Positions 6,939 through 16,624 of a stretch of DNA of 55,987 bases are shown here, piece after piece. Each line of letters starts with the position of its first letter. The first letter of the stretch is position 1. Made by a program: the position numbers and the translations under genes. Origin of the DNA: Lacticaseibacillus daqingensis (GTDB lineage Bacteria; Bacillota; Bacilli; Lactobacillales; Lactobacillaceae); the NCBI RefSeq assembly GCF_003946115.1, contig NZ_RHOH01000012.1, forward strand, positions 1-55,987. The letters run 5' to 3'. The notes under the pieces are model-generated. The model was not told the origin of the DNA. It worked only from the letters and a program-made list of their open reading frames with translations, and searched no databases.

Positions 6939-7436
6939 ATGACTAAGATGATGAATGACATGACCGTTATGGGTCGTGTAATGCCGGAGACGCGAAGTAA
7001 TGATAGCAACGGCCGTACCTACGTGAACGGGTACCTCTCCAATGAACGCAGTTTTGACACTGGGCGTAGCGAGACGAACAAAGTTCCATTCACCCTTTCT
7101 GGTGAGGCGGCCACCCGCTTCCTTGACGAAGTAGAGCCAGGTGCCGTGATTGTGGTTAATGGCTATTTCCAAAGCAGTGAGTTCAAGCGCGATGATGGCA
7201 GCCAGGCGGTTTCCTACCGCCTAAGGGGCTATGACTTCTACCGGGTCTACCAGCCAGGCGAGGTCGCTAAGCCGCTGCAGCAGGCCATCCAGCCGGAATT
7301 TGAACGCGCACCTGAGGCTCCGGCCCAGCCAGCACCACAGCCGCAGCCTAAGCCCGTAGCGCCGCAACCAGAACCGTCAGCGGCCCCAACTCAGCAACCG
7401 ACGCCACAAGCACAGTCGCCGTACCAGGGTTGGTAG
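6939..7436 (+). CDS. single-stranded DNA-binding (SSB-like, OB-fold) protein
   Basis: 165 residues, two bases after the previous stop, with GAGGAGGAA. The N-terminal 105 residues (MNDMTVMGRVMPETR..., RTYVNGYLSNERSF, NKVPFTLSGEAATRFLDEVEPGAVIVVNGYFQS..., SYRLRGYDFYRV) have the strand pattern of an SSB OB fold. The rest is a Pro/Gln-rich tail (APAQPAPQPQPKPVAPQPEPS) ending SPYQGW. The acidic DDDLPF-type tip of housekeeping SSBs is absent, so recruitment of host repair proteins may differ. It probably coats transferred DNA. Confidence 0.72.
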   Translation: MTKMMNDMTVMGRVMPETRSNDSNGRTYVNGYLSNERSFDTGRSETNKVPFTLSGEAATRFLDEVEPGAVIVVNGYFQSSEFKRDDGSQAVSYRLRGYDFYRVYQPGEVAKPLQQAIQPEFERAPEAPAQPAPQPQPKPVAPQPEPSAAPTQQPTPQAQSPYQGW

Positions 7437-7447
7437 AGGAGGCTGCT

Positions 7448-7705
7448 ATGAATAACGATTTAATCATGTTGGTTTCGGTAGATGGGCAGAAGGTGGTTGG
7501 TGAGGATGTTGCCACCGGTGAGCCTTTGACGATTACTGTGACGCCAGAGCGGGCCGAAGTCTTAAAGGCGATCATGGCCGAAGCGGGCACCGAGGAGGGC
7601 ATTGATTACCGGGAGGTTGGCCGCGAGGTGCAATCCGATTCGGTAGAACCAGAAAGCCCCGCCTACCTGACGAGAGAAGGCTTTATGACGGAGGTGGTCG
7701 AGTAA
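7448..7705 (+). CDS. small hypothetical protein of the transfer operon
   Basis: 85 residues from the ATG at 7448, which has GAGGAGGCTGCT upstream. Not recognised. The N-terminus (NNDLIMLVSVDGQKVVGEDVATGEPLTITVTPERAEVL) looks like a small beta fold and the C-terminus is acidic (MTEVVE). Its stop shares a base with the next start (TAATG), coupling it to the ArdC-like gene. Confidence 0.62.
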   Translation: MNNDLIMLVSVDGQKVVGEDVATGEPLTITVTPERAEVLKAIMAEAGTEEGIDYREVGREVQSDSVEPESPAYLTREGFMTEVVE

Positions 7706-8793
7706 TGGCCGCTAAACGGGCATATACGCCAAAGACCCCGGAACAGATCAAAGCAGAAGTTGCCAAAGTCGTAAAAGACGCCTTGCCGAAGATCAAGTTG
7801 CAGTCAAGTAGCCCGGAAGAGCGCAAGGCGTTTTTGGATTTCATGGCCACCGGGTATCACTATTCACCTCGAAACGTGGCGCTGATTCGATCCCAGTTTC
7901 AACAGGCCGGGCTGGTCGGTTCCTTCAAGTTCTGGAAGGATAAAGGTTTTTCAGTGCAGAAGGGCGAACACGCGCTCAAAATTCTGGTGCCGCACGACTT
8001 GAAGCTCTACCGCGATCCTAGTTCCAAGCAGTATTTGAGCTTTACGAAGCTAAGCAAAGAATTACAGGCGCGGGTGAAGACTGACCCTGATGCACTCAAG
8101 ACCATAACGAGCCGGTTTTACAACCTGGGGAACGTCTTTGATGTGTTGCAGACCAACGCACAGCCAGAAGATTACCCTGACCTGTACCCGAACCGGCCAT
8201 TTGATCTTGATAATCCGAACCCCGAAGGGACCAAGAAGGCGGTCGAAACACTCAAAGTGGTCGCCATGCAGGAAGGAATCCGGGTGACTAGTCCCGAGAC
8301 GACGGAGTTTCCGTCCTACCAGTTAGGGGCTGCCAAAGGGGCAACAATCAACGTCGATGGCAAAGCCAAAGAGATTGTGATGAAGAACAATCTCGGTGAT
8401 CCCGAATATGCGGCCACTTTAATCCACGAGCTGGCTCACGCAAAGATGCACAATGCAGATCATGCGGGAGCATCAAAGTTCTGGGCGTTAAAGGATACCA
8501 AGTCAAATAAGTACCGCGACATTATGGAGTTCCAGGCCGAAATGACCAGCTATGTTGTGAGCAAGTCGCTGGGCATTGACACAAGTGAAGAAGCGATGCC
8601 CTACATTGCCTCCTGGACAGAGAACCTAAAGACGATAGAAGGGAACGAGGAGCAGCAGCAAGCCGCCATCATGGGCGACGTGCAGCGCGTTTCAAAAGAC
8701 TTGATTGAGTCCATCCAGGATGGGCTGGCACCGCAGCAGGCCAAGGACGCAGGCAAGCAAATTGCTAAGCCGAAGCAATTAGCACGAAGTTAG
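7705..8793 (+). CDS. ArdC/LtrC-like protein with zinc metallopeptidase domain
   Basis: 362 residues. The N-terminal part (residues about 15-150: FLDFMATGYHYSPRNVALIRSQFQQ, FWKDKGFSVQKGEHALKILVP) matches the ArdC N-terminal ssDNA-binding domain. The C-terminal part holds a zincin motif, LIHELAHAKMH (about residues 238-248), then MEFQAEMTSYVV with a possible third zinc ligand. ArdC proteins protect incoming ssDNA from restriction in a recipient. The position next to the SSB-like gene fits a DNA-protection role. The family is firm; the anti-restriction activity here is inference. Confidence 0.8.
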   Translation: MAAKRAYTPKTPEQIKAEVAKVVKDALPKIKLQSSSPEERKAFLDFMATGYHYSPRNVALIRSQFQQAGLVGSFKFWKDKGFSVQKGEHALKILVPHDLKLYRDPSSKQYLSFTKLSKELQARVKTDPDALKTITSRFYNLGNVFDVLQTNAQPEDYPDLYPNRPFDLDNPNPEGTKKAVETLKVVAMQEGIRVTSPETTEFPSYQLGAAKGATINVDGKAKEIVMKNNLGDPEYAATLIHELAHAKMHNADHAGASKFWALKDTKSNKYRDIMEFQAEMTSYVVSKSLGIDTSEEAMPYIASWTENLKTIEGNEEQQQAAIMGDVQRVSKDLIESIQDGLAPQQAKDAGKQIAKPKQLARS

Positions 8794-8804
8794 GAGTTGA
8801 GGAC

Positions 8805-9389
8805 ATGAAGGCAGTCAAAACAATCGCGGCACTATCGAATGAGGCGTTCCAGCGGCGCTTAAACGACAGCATTCTTGATCTGGAGCGCGCTGGAATGCCG
8901 GTCGTTGGGATTCAGACCAACCAGGGGGTGTGGATTAAGCAAGGCACCATCCTGTTTGAGGACAATTTGTCTGAAGAGCAGCGACAGCTGCGGTATGAGA
9001 TGACCCACAGCAAGCTAGCCACTTGGTTCAACCTAGTCGTTGATCTCCTGCTTCTAGGCGCAACAAGTTGGCTTGCACTGAAGCTGTTGGTCACTCCGCA
9101 GATCCAAGTCGCTGTACTAATCATCTTTGGGTTGTTGGCTGCTGGCATGACCCTAATTGAGTTGCTCAATGCGGCACTGGGCCTCTCCATGCGAGGGCTT
9201 GGGGCCTTCACGCTAGCGGTGGTGGTGGCTTACAAACTGCTGGTTGGCTATGTGCTTTCTACTGTTCCCGCCGCCTGGTCACTGGTTCTTGCGGTCACTT
9301 GTGTCTCCGCAGTAGCCATCGGCGGAAAGCCAATATTTGACAGAATCCAGCTCTGGTGGCAGCACGTCGCGGTCGATCGAAGGGGGTGA
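8805..9389 (+). CDS. multi-pass membrane protein of the transfer operon
   Basis: 194 residues with AGGAGTTGAGG upstream. About 70 soluble N-terminal residues (IAALSNEAFQRRLNDSILDLERAG, then IKQGTILFEDNLSEEQRQLRYEM) are followed by four hydrophobic segments between residues 70 and 180 and a basic end (VDRRG). Not recognised as a named family. It lies directly upstream of the VirD4-like coupling protein and could be its membrane partner. Confidence 0.68.
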   Translation: MKAVKTIAALSNEAFQRRLNDSILDLERAGMPVVGIQTNQGVWIKQGTILFEDNLSEEQRQLRYEMTHSKLATWFNLVVDLLLLGATSWLALKLLVTPQIQVAVLIIFGLLAAGMTLIELLNAALGLSMRGLGAFTLAVVVAYKLLVGYVLSTVPAAWSLVLAVTCVSAVAIGGKPIFDRIQLWWQHVAVDRRG

Positions 9390-9398
9390 AACGACGAA

Positions 9399-11927
9399 AT
9401 GAATATTGACTATAAACAATGGAAAAGCCTTTTGTCGCGGCGTGATGTAATCACCGGTACAGGGGCTTTTCTGCTTCTAATCTCATGGTGTCTGGGGTGC
9501 TTGGCAAGCCACTTGCTTGAGTACCTATTTAGTAGTTTTCAAGCCACTCTGGCAAGTTTCAACCAGGGTAAAACGATCACAAGCGCGTCAGGAATCGGCG
9601 CCGTGTTTGCACCGTTGAATTGGTTCCTACCGTCAACAAGCGGTCTATTCTGGCTCGTTACGGTTGTTGTGCTGTTTGTGTGGCTGGTGAAGGTGCCAAA
9701 GCTGCTTTACCAAATGCGTATTGCCTACCGTGATCTTAACCTTGGCTCAATGGGCACCGCTGCCTTTACACCGTTATCTGATCTTGTGGAGCAGAGTGTG
9801 GCGGTACCGCTCGACGGCTCCATCTATGATGGGTACTCCGGCGTGCCGCAAGTGCACGTGACGCCGGAGGCTGCCGAAAAACTCAACCTGCATGTCACCT
9901 CTTCCCGTGGCCCTCGCCAGAAGAAAGCGTTCGATGCGGTTGTTGCTAGACGAGAGAAGAGGCAAGGGCGACGCACAATCGGGCCCGTCCCGAAGAACGG
10001 ATATGACCTGATTGACACGAACAAGACTAACGCTGCCGTTGTCGCGGGTACCCAGTCAGGTAAGACCCAGACCTTTACATACCCGGTGCTGGACTTGATT
10101 ATGCGCGCAGCAAAGCAAGATTCGGTCATTGTCACCGACCTGAAAGGCGATATGGTCAAGAATACGAAGGCTGCCTTTGAGCAGCACGGCTATGATGTTC
10201 GCGTGTTCAACCTGGTTACGCCCGAGTATTCCATTGGCTACAATCCGTTGGCGCTGATTTGGGAAGCCTACGACAAGGGTGATTATGATGAGGCTCAGCT
10301 TCTGTGTAATACGCTGAGCTATTCCCTGTTTCACAATCCTAATGCTAAGGATCCAATGTGGGAGGAGGCATCTATCGCGCTCACCAACGCATTGATCCTG
10401 GCAGTGTGCAGAGTCTGCAAGATCAAGAACACACCGGAGCGCGTCACGATGTACACCGTGTCAGTCATGCTAAACGAGTTAGGGTCAAACCCTGACGAGA
10501 ACGGCGACACGAAGATGGATATGTTCTTCAGCCAGCTGGAAGTCAATGACCCCGCAAAGCTGCAATACGGGACGATCACCTTTTCGCAAGGTATCACACG
10601 GGCCGGGATTTACACCGGAACCATGGCCAAGCTCAAAAACTATACGTTTAGTGCAATCGGCAAGTTGACCGCGACCAATGATCTTCATCTCGCGGATATT
10701 GCCAACGGCAACAAGCCGGTCGCGTTGTTCATTGTCTATCCTGACTATGACGATTCCAACTACTCACTGATTTCAACGCTGATCAGCCAGATTTCCTACG
10801 TCTTGTCAAAGGCTGCCACGCTGTCTGAGACGTCTAGTTTGAAGCGGCGCGTCAAGTTTGTCCTAGAAGAAGTGGCTAATATCCCGACGATAGAAGGGCT
10901 GAGCCGCTATATGAACGTTGGCCTGCAACGTGGTCTCATTTACTACCTGGTCTTCCAATCTATCGCGCAGCTCAAGGATAAGTACGGTGATCGCGGTGCC
11001 GAGGCGCTGTTGTCGGCGTGCGGGAATAAGTACGACATCCTGGCCGATGGGAAAGAAGACGCAGAATACTTCTCGCGGTTGCTTGGTAAAAAGACCATTA
11101 TCGTACCTAATCGGGCTGGCGATCCCATGAGCATGGATAAGTCATACAGCGAGTCTGAACAGGCTCGCGATTTGATGACCCCTGAGGAGCTGAGCCAGCT
11201 CAAAGAAGGGGAGTGGGTGTTGATCCGTGGGAAGCAGCGGCGGGCCCTTGATGGTACGCAGATTAGCGCAAAGCCAATCTACGCCAATCAGGCTGACCAG
11301 GATCACATGCTCTTTCAGTATCAGTACCTGAAGGATTTTGATCACCCGCAGACCTTTGAAGAACTCAACGGTGACAAGCTGGCATCACATGCGGGCACCA
11401 AACTCGATGGGTTGACCATCTCGCAGAATGAATTTGCAGAGACCGCAACCACGACTTTAGACCAAGCGGAGCGCTTAAAGAACGAGCCAGATCAGTTTGA
11501 GGTGCACAGCAGCGACAACGTTCATTCGTCCTATCAGAAAGACAGCAGTGGGAACGTCACAGTCACTGAGAGTCGTACCGAGGCTGCTAAAGCAGCGGCT
11601 GAGACACGTCAGAAGGAAAAGGAAGATCCTGTTGCTGATCTCCACGAGGACGACAAGCCGCTGACACAGAACGTTAGCGACTTCGTGAGTGAGGATAGCA
11701 GATTTATCGAAGTGGCCTTGACAGAGGCCCAATTAAAAATGGTTCATGACCAGACTGAGCAGTGGCTCGACAGCGATGAGAATGCGGCGTTCTGGCGTGG
11801 CAATACCATGAGCCAGGCACAGGCGTATCTGGCTGGCCACCGCGAGGATAAGCCTGAGTTGTATAAGGCGCTGCGGATGATGTTCAAGTTGGCGCAGTTT
11901 GAGAAGAAGGAGGGAGCTCATGGGTGA
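9399..11927 (+). CDS. VirD4/TraG-type coupling protein
   Basis: 842 residues. Two N-terminal membrane segments (within residues 18-110) precede a large ATPase. The Walker A motif is AGTQSGKTQT (about residues 215-224) and Walker B is VKFVLEEVANIP (about residue 485). FSQGITRAGIYTGTMAKL and ANGNKPVALFIVYPDYD fit the VirD4/TraG/TrsK fold. The protein links the relaxase-DNA complex to the channel and drives DNA transport. A long acidic C-terminal extension (from about residue 660) may contact the relaxosome. Its stop overlaps the next gene by 8 bp. The family is certain. Confidence 0.92.
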   Translation: MNIDYKQWKSLLSRRDVITGTGAFLLLISWCLGCLASHLLEYLFSSFQATLASFNQGKTITSASGIGAVFAPLNWFLPSTSGLFWLVTVVVLFVWLVKVPKLLYQMRIAYRDLNLGSMGTAAFTPLSDLVEQSVAVPLDGSIYDGYSGVPQVHVTPEAAEKLNLHVTSSRGPRQKKAFDAVVARREKRQGRRTIGPVPKNGYDLIDTNKTNAAVVAGTQSGKTQTFTYPVLDLIMRAAKQDSVIVTDLKGDMVKNTKAAFEQHGYDVRVFNLVTPEYSIGYNPLALIWEAYDKGDYDEAQLLCNTLSYSLFHNPNAKDPMWEEASIALTNALILAVCRVCKIKNTPERVTMYTVSVMLNELGSNPDENGDTKMDMFFSQLEVNDPAKLQYGTITFSQGITRAGIYTGTMAKLKNYTFSAIGKLTATNDLHLADIANGNKPVALFIVYPDYDDSNYSLISTLISQISYVLSKAATLSETSSLKRRVKFVLEEVANIPTIEGLSRYMNVGLQRGLIYYLVFQSIAQLKDKYGDRGAEALLSACGNKYDILADGKEDAEYFSRLLGKKTIIVPNRAGDPMSMDKSYSESEQARDLMTPEELSQLKEGEWVLIRGKQRRALDGTQISAKPIYANQADQDHMLFQYQYLKDFDHPQTFEELNGDKLASHAGTKLDGLTISQNEFAETATTTLDQAERLKNEPDQFEVHSSDNVHSSYQKDSSGNVTVTESRTEAAKAAAETRQKEKEDPVADLHEDDKPLTQNVSDFVSEDSRFIEVALTEAQLKMVHDQTEQWLDSDENAAFWRGNTMSQAQAYLAGHREDKPELYKALRMMFKLAQFEKKEGAHG

Positions 11928-13812
11928 TCAACAAATCATTCAGATTCTACGGGCATACAGTGACTATTTGCATGTCTCCAACATGGTCAGTGACGGCCTG
12001 CGGTACATTGGCAATGTGATCATTCTGGGACTCGCCACTTTGACAAATGTAGTTAGCAGCAGTTTTCGCCAAATGTACAAGCTGCTCAACTTCTGGGAGT
12101 ACAGCGGGGTCAAGAATTTTCTTAAAACCTACAATGCAGCAATCTGGGCGCTCGCCGCGGTGGCAATCGCCTGGGCAGGCCTCATGTTCATTCACAATAA
12201 GCGCGTTGACTACCAAGAAAAAGGCAACAATTTTCTGGTTGCGGTTCTCCTGTTCTTTGGAACGACCTTTTTTATGACTCAGGCCACAGGGCTAGTCAAC
12301 AGCGGGATTGCTGGAAACTCCGTTGACTCGCCGGTGGTGGTATCACTGTACAAAAGCTACATTACCGATGTGTACTCACTGGACAAGGCGGGGTGGAAGC
12401 ATTCCGGTACGACAGCGACGTTGCCTAGCGTTGCGAAGCGTAACGCCATTAGTGATATGGGCGATGTGAAGCTCCTAAACATCAACGAAAAGGTTGATAC
12501 CGGGCACTGGTACGGCGGTTCTCAGGTCAGCTCTGACGGGAACAGCATCCTGACTCACCAGGTCTCGAAGAACTCAGATGGAACCTGGGAGCTGCACAAC
12601 ATGACCGGCATGTTTAAGCTCGATGATCATTACTACCGCTACTCCTGGTCGCCGTGGTACTTATTCTTCAGCATTATCTGCGTGCTGCTGGTGACCATCA
12701 TTACTATTTTCAAAGTCGTCAAGATTGAGATGGAGATAGGCTTCATTGGCTTACTCACTCAAGGAATCGCCCTGACTGACATAGACTCTGGCAAGCGCAA
12801 TCGGCAGTTAATCACGAAGCTGCGTGACAGTTTCGTCGTACTGTTCCTGCTAGACGTCCTAATTCAGTTCTACGGACTGTTTCTGGGGTATATCAATCAA
12901 GCGGGTCTAACGCCGGGAACCAAGATTTTAGCCATGATTGGGGCCGCGCTGTTCATTATCGACGGGCCGAACATCATTCAGGCAATCTTTGGCATCGACG
13001 CGGGCGTTGCGTCGATGGCACAGACCATGACCAACGTGATGTTCGCGAGTCGTGGCCTGGGTACGTTGGGACGCGGTGCTGGGCATCTTGCTAAAGGTGT
13101 CGCCAAGACGGCTGGAAACGTCGCCAAGGGCGGTTTGGTGGCCGGTGCCGGTCTTGCTGGCGCGGGTATGGGGCTGCTATCCAAGCCTAATCTACCGGCC
13201 TCACCACTTGCGGCTGCACCTGGTACCGGCAAAGCGTCGGGGCCAGAAGTGACCGGTGAAGCACCTGGAATGCCTGCGGGCGACACAGAGAGCGCGCCTA
13301 ATCTTTCAGAAGGCGGGGGAGCACCTGGCACTCAACCCGCAGCTGTTCCGAATGGAAAGCAGTTAGGAGCAGTACCGTTCCACCCGCCGTTGGCCAACGG
13401 TAAGAGGATTTCGACTAAGACGGGGCTGCCGACAGGGATTGCGCAGCAACGCCTACAAGCGCAAAAGAGTGGTGCTGGCAAGGCCCCCGCTTTACCGGAG
13501 AGTAGCACTAAACACCAGGTGCCAAAAGTGATCGCTTCTTCGATGCCTGGCGTGACTGGGGCTCAAGCGCGAGGCGCGATGGCGGCCTTGCAGCGTGATC
13601 AACCGCAAGCTGCGACGCAGCAAACGCTTGGCCAGCGTGCTCAAGCAAAGCTGATGACGTCGCCAACGGTGCAAACCATGCACCGGGTCTATCGACAAGG
13701 CGAAAACCAAGGCGCGCTGATCCGTGAAGCGAACCAAGAGGTCAAACGTCACCCAGTTGGTCATGCGTTGGATGACGCACCGCACCAGCCAAATATGGAA
13801 GAAAGGGAGTAA
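11920..13812 (+). CDS. VirB6/TrbL-like polytopic channel protein
   Basis: 630 residues from the ATG at 11920 (AAGGAGGGAGCTC site). Membrane segments occur at about residues 24-42, 76-95, 105-122, 245-275, 305-330 and 340-360, with an extracellular loop (about 120-245). After the last helix come a Gly/Ala-rich segment and a long Pro/Gln/Ala-rich cytoplasmic tail (about 420-630). This layout fits VirB6/TrbL-type inner channel proteins of Gram-positive T4SS. It lies between the VirD4 and PrgI genes, as usual. The upstream frame extension is rejected because it lies in the VirD4 gene. Confidence 0.78.
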   Translation: MGDQQIIQILRAYSDYLHVSNMVSDGLRYIGNVIILGLATLTNVVSSSFRQMYKLLNFWEYSGVKNFLKTYNAAIWALAAVAIAWAGLMFIHNKRVDYQEKGNNFLVAVLLFFGTTFFMTQATGLVNSGIAGNSVDSPVVVSLYKSYITDVYSLDKAGWKHSGTTATLPSVAKRNAISDMGDVKLLNINEKVDTGHWYGGSQVSSDGNSILTHQVSKNSDGTWELHNMTGMFKLDDHYYRYSWSPWYLFFSIICVLLVTIITIFKVVKIEMEIGFIGLLTQGIALTDIDSGKRNRQLITKLRDSFVVLFLLDVLIQFYGLFLGYINQAGLTPGTKILAMIGAALFIIDGPNIIQAIFGIDAGVASMAQTMTNVMFASRGLGTLGRGAGHLAKGVAKTAGNVAKGGLVAGAGLAGAGMGLLSKPNLPASPLAAAPGTGKASGPEVTGEAPGMPAGDTESAPNLSEGGGAPGTQPAAVPNGKQLGAVPFHPPLANGKRISTKTGLPTGIAQQRLQAQKSGAGKAPALPESSTKHQVPKVIASSMPGVTGAQARGAMAALQRDQPQAATQQTLGQRAQAKLMTSPTVQTMHRVYRQGENQGALIREANQEVKRHPVGHALDDAPHQPNMEERE

Positions 13813-13818
13813 ATGTGT

Positions 13819-14148
13819 ATGTACCATCAAGTTCAGTTCTCAAAGAAGATCAACATTAAGAACCAGTACAGCAGCCACCTCACAATTACCGACTTCTTCG
13901 TGATTCTTGCTGCGGCTGGGGTTCCATGGCTGGCCTTCTCGCATCTCTTTCCTGCGGTGCTTCAGCTACTTCCGGCGGTGTTAGGGGCGGGAATCTCGTA
14001 TATCCTAGTTTCGCCGTCAGGGATTCCAGAGAAGAAAACCTACCAGGTCATCTGGCAGGTATTGCGTAAGCCGCGCCGGGTCTACCACAGTATTGATAAC
14101 CCGCGGTGGCGTCTACTATTTAGAGAGGGGGAGAAACATGGCCTTTGA
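13819..14148 (+). CDS. PrgI/VirB3-like transfer protein
   Basis: About 109 residues. ATG 13819 is well spaced from AAAGGGAG; ATG 13813 is the alternative. Two hydrophobic segments (ITDFFVILAAAGVPWLAF and LLPAVLGAGISYILV) are flanked by a short N-terminus and a basic C-terminal end (LRKPRRVYHSIDNPRW). This matches the PrgI family, the Gram-positive counterpart of VirB3, found just before VirB4. It overlaps the next gene by 11 bp. Confidence 0.75.
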   Translation: MYHQVQFSKKINIKNQYSSHLTITDFFVILAAAGVPWLAFSHLFPAVLQLLPAVLGAGISYILVSPSGIPEKKTYQVIWQVLRKPRRVYHSIDNPRWRLLFREGEKHGL

Positions 14149-14728
14149 TGCTGTATCTGTTCGCAAGCAAAAGCAAGACAAACAGTCAGCTGCGATTGCA
14201 GATAAAAAGACGAAGGTGACGGCGATATTCCCCGTTACCGGTATTACGGAGAAAGGGTATCTCACCCTACACGCCGGTATTTCAGACTATTATGCGGAGG
14301 TGTTCAAGCCTAAGAAATATGACCTAGATCGCGTGACGCTTGAAGAGGCTGATCAGATTGAGGCCGGATCCTGGGAGTTTATGCGCCAATATTCTGCTTC
14401 GGTGAAAGAGGTCTTCCTCAACTTCCCGGAATCCAACAAGACTCAGCAGCATTACTTTCGGCATCTGATCGAGACCACTCGCGACCCGTTCCGTTTGGAG
14501 ATGCTGCAAAGAGAATTGCTCAACATGCAGTATCTTGAGAGTCACTATCGCAAGCTCTCAAGCTGGATCTGGGTATTTGGAGACACTGTGCCAGAGCTTG
14601 AGCGACACATTGAATCAGCCTTGCAGTACAGCAGCATCTACGGTTTTGAACCGACAACCACGGTAGAGAAGCAGACCATGCTGCACTTAATGAATAATCC
14701 GGGGGTGATTGCACATGAAGAAGAATAA
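14138..14728 (+). CDS. TrsD-like transfer protein (VirB4 partner)
   Basis: 196 residues from the ATG at 14138, preceded by AGAGGGGGAG. VTAIFPVTGITEKGYLTLHAGISDYYAEVFKPKKYDL at residues 20-60 is typical of TrsD-type proteins, which resemble the N-terminal domain of VirB4 and come before the ATPase as a separate gene. No membrane helix. It overlaps the next gene by 14 bp, so it is translated together with VirB4 and probably binds it. Confidence 0.75.
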   Translation: MAFDAVSVRKQKQDKQSAAIADKKTKVTAIFPVTGITEKGYLTLHAGISDYYAEVFKPKKYDLDRVTLEEADQIEAGSWEFMRQYSASVKEVFLNFPESNKTQQHYFRHLIETTRDPFRLEMLQRELLNMQYLESHYRKLSSWIWVFGDTVPELERHIESALQYSSIYGFEPTTTVEKQTMLHLMNNPGVIAHEEE

Positions 14729-16622
14729 AGGACTGGATGACTCGTTTGTTTACCGCATTCAGCCGCAAGGGGGCATAGACACCCGCAATGAATACTACAC
14801 GCGTCTAGGAAACGTCTACCTGGCCTGCGTACACGTGTATGAAATCCCCGACACGTTCACTGACTTTTGGCTGAAGGAGATTACCAGCATTGCCGGGGTT
14901 ACCATCACGGTGGACTATTTCACCAATCAAAACCTCAACTACAAGAAGCGCATTGAGGGTTCAGTAACTGAGCTTGAGGTGCAGCGCTCCCATGCCAATA
15001 CGACAACGGAACGCGACTTGATTGACCAGGAGCTAGACCCATTGCGTGACCTGAGCATTGCGCTCAACAAGCAAGGTGAGGTGATCAAGCAGGTGCATAT
15101 TAGGGTCTACGTCTACGCTAGCAGTCTTGAAGAATTGAATACCAAGGTCAACCGAGTGATCGGGCGACTCGACAGCAGCGCCTATCAGGGCGCTGTTTTT
15201 TTGGACGAGAATGCGGACGAGTACCAGTCGATGTTTCTGCCGATGACGGCGCAGCGTCAGCTCCCCAGTCGCCGCGAAGGGCTCCCATTGAGCGGCCAGG
15301 TAATGGGGTTAGGGTTTGCCCACAACCAAACTAGCCTGGACGATCCGTATGGGTCGTACTTTGGCTATACGCCTACTGGCGGCACCGTGTACTGGGATAT
15401 GTTCCGAGTCAGCCAGCAGCGGACGTACTACAACACGTTCCTGAGTGGCGACTTGGGCTCAGGCAAATCGACGTCGATCAAAAAGATGCTTTGGGAGCGG
15501 GCAATCCGCGGGGATATGGTGCGTGTCTTTGACCGCTCTGGTGAGTTTGCCGACCTGGTTCACCGCTTCCGAGGCACCGTAATCAATTTGGATGGGAGCC
15601 AAGGCCGGATTAACATGTTCCAAGTTTATCCTACCGCGGTTGATGAAAAGACCGCTGACGTGGACGTGACGGCTTCCTACCGGGCCCATATTGGTAACCT
15701 CTCGATTAAGTACCGGTTGGTTGATAGCGACGCTGACGCACGGACGGCAAGTGTATTTGGCACGCTTTGCGATCAATACTACAAGTCTAACGGCTATTTG
15801 GATAAAGGGGCCAAGCCAATTACTAGTTTAGCCAGCGAGGACTATCCGACGTTGAGCGATATTGTCGCCTACATTGAGGAACGTCGCCGTGATGAACCGG
15901 ATGACCAAATGTCTAAGTATTACAACACGATTCTATTGACGCTTCGCCGCCTGGCGACGATGTATGGCCAGCTCTTTGATGGGTATTCGTCACTGCCACC
16001 GCTTCAAGATGTGCAGTTGGTCTCGTATCAGCTTGATACGATTGATCAGATGGAAGAAGGAATCCAAGACCTGGCCATCTACAACGCCATCATGGACTCC
16101 TACAACAACTGCATGGCCGTGGGGCGTCGCGAGAAGAAAGCCTATGACCATCGCGAAAAGTCACTGGAGGATGTTCAGCACTGGCTGATTATTGTCGATG
16201 AATGTCACACGATTTTGAACACTGATAAAGCCTTCGCGGCCGATTTCTTCGTCAAGCTGATGTCTGAAGACCGCAAGATGTTTGGCGCAATCGTACTAGC
16301 GACGCAGCGCCTGGAGCGCATGTTCCCGAACGGCAGCAATGTCTCTGATCGGGATATGGTCAAGGCGGTCAACTCCCTCAATCAGATCTATTCTCTATGC
16401 CAATACAAGGTGCTTTTGAAGCACGACGTTTCCACCATTCAAACGGCAAAGAACCCTGGGATTCTACGCCGTCTGTTCGGCGGCATTATGACTGAGCAAG
16501 ACTTTGCGACCATTCCCAACTTTGACAAAGGAGAGTGTTATCTACTGACGGGGCCGAGCAAGCTGCACATGCAGTTCCAGGTCACAGATGATGAACTGCG
16601 GGTCTTTGCAGGGGGTGCTTGA
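14715..16622 (+). CDS. VirB4/TrsE-type transfer ATPase
   Basis: 635 residues from the ATG at 14715. Walker A is SGDLGSGKSTS (about residues 246-256). Walker B is HWLIIVDECH (about 489-498). MSEDRKMFGAIVLATQRLERMF follows. These mark the VirB4/TrsE traffic ATPase, which powers assembly and substrate passage at the membrane base of the channel. The length is usual for the Gram-positive form. The stop TGA lies 3 bp before the next ATG. Assignment firm. Confidence 0.92.
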   Translation: MKKNKGLDDSFVYRIQPQGGIDTRNEYYTRLGNVYLACVHVYEIPDTFTDFWLKEITSIAGVTITVDYFTNQNLNYKKRIEGSVTELEVQRSHANTTTERDLIDQELDPLRDLSIALNKQGEVIKQVHIRVYVYASSLEELNTKVNRVIGRLDSSAYQGAVFLDENADEYQSMFLPMTAQRQLPSRREGLPLSGQVMGLGFAHNQTSLDDPYGSYFGYTPTGGTVYWDMFRVSQQRTYYNTFLSGDLGSGKSTSIKKMLWERAIRGDMVRVFDRSGEFADLVHRFRGTVINLDGSQGRINMFQVYPTAVDEKTADVDVTASYRAHIGNLSIKYRLVDSDADARTASVFGTLCDQYYKSNGYLDKGAKPITSLASEDYPTLSDIVAYIEERRRDEPDDQMSKYYNTILLTLRRLATMYGQLFDGYSSLPPLQDVQLVSYQLDTIDQMEEGIQDLAIYNAIMDSYNNCMAVGRREKKAYDHREKSLEDVQHWLIIVDECHTILNTDKAFAADFFVKLMSEDRKMFGAIVLATQRLERMFPNGSNVSDRDMVKAVNSLNQIYSLCQYKVLLKHDVSTIQTAKNPGILRRLFGGIMTEQDFATIPNFDKGECYLLTGPSKLHMQFQVTDDELRVFAGGA

Positions 16623-16624
16623 TT

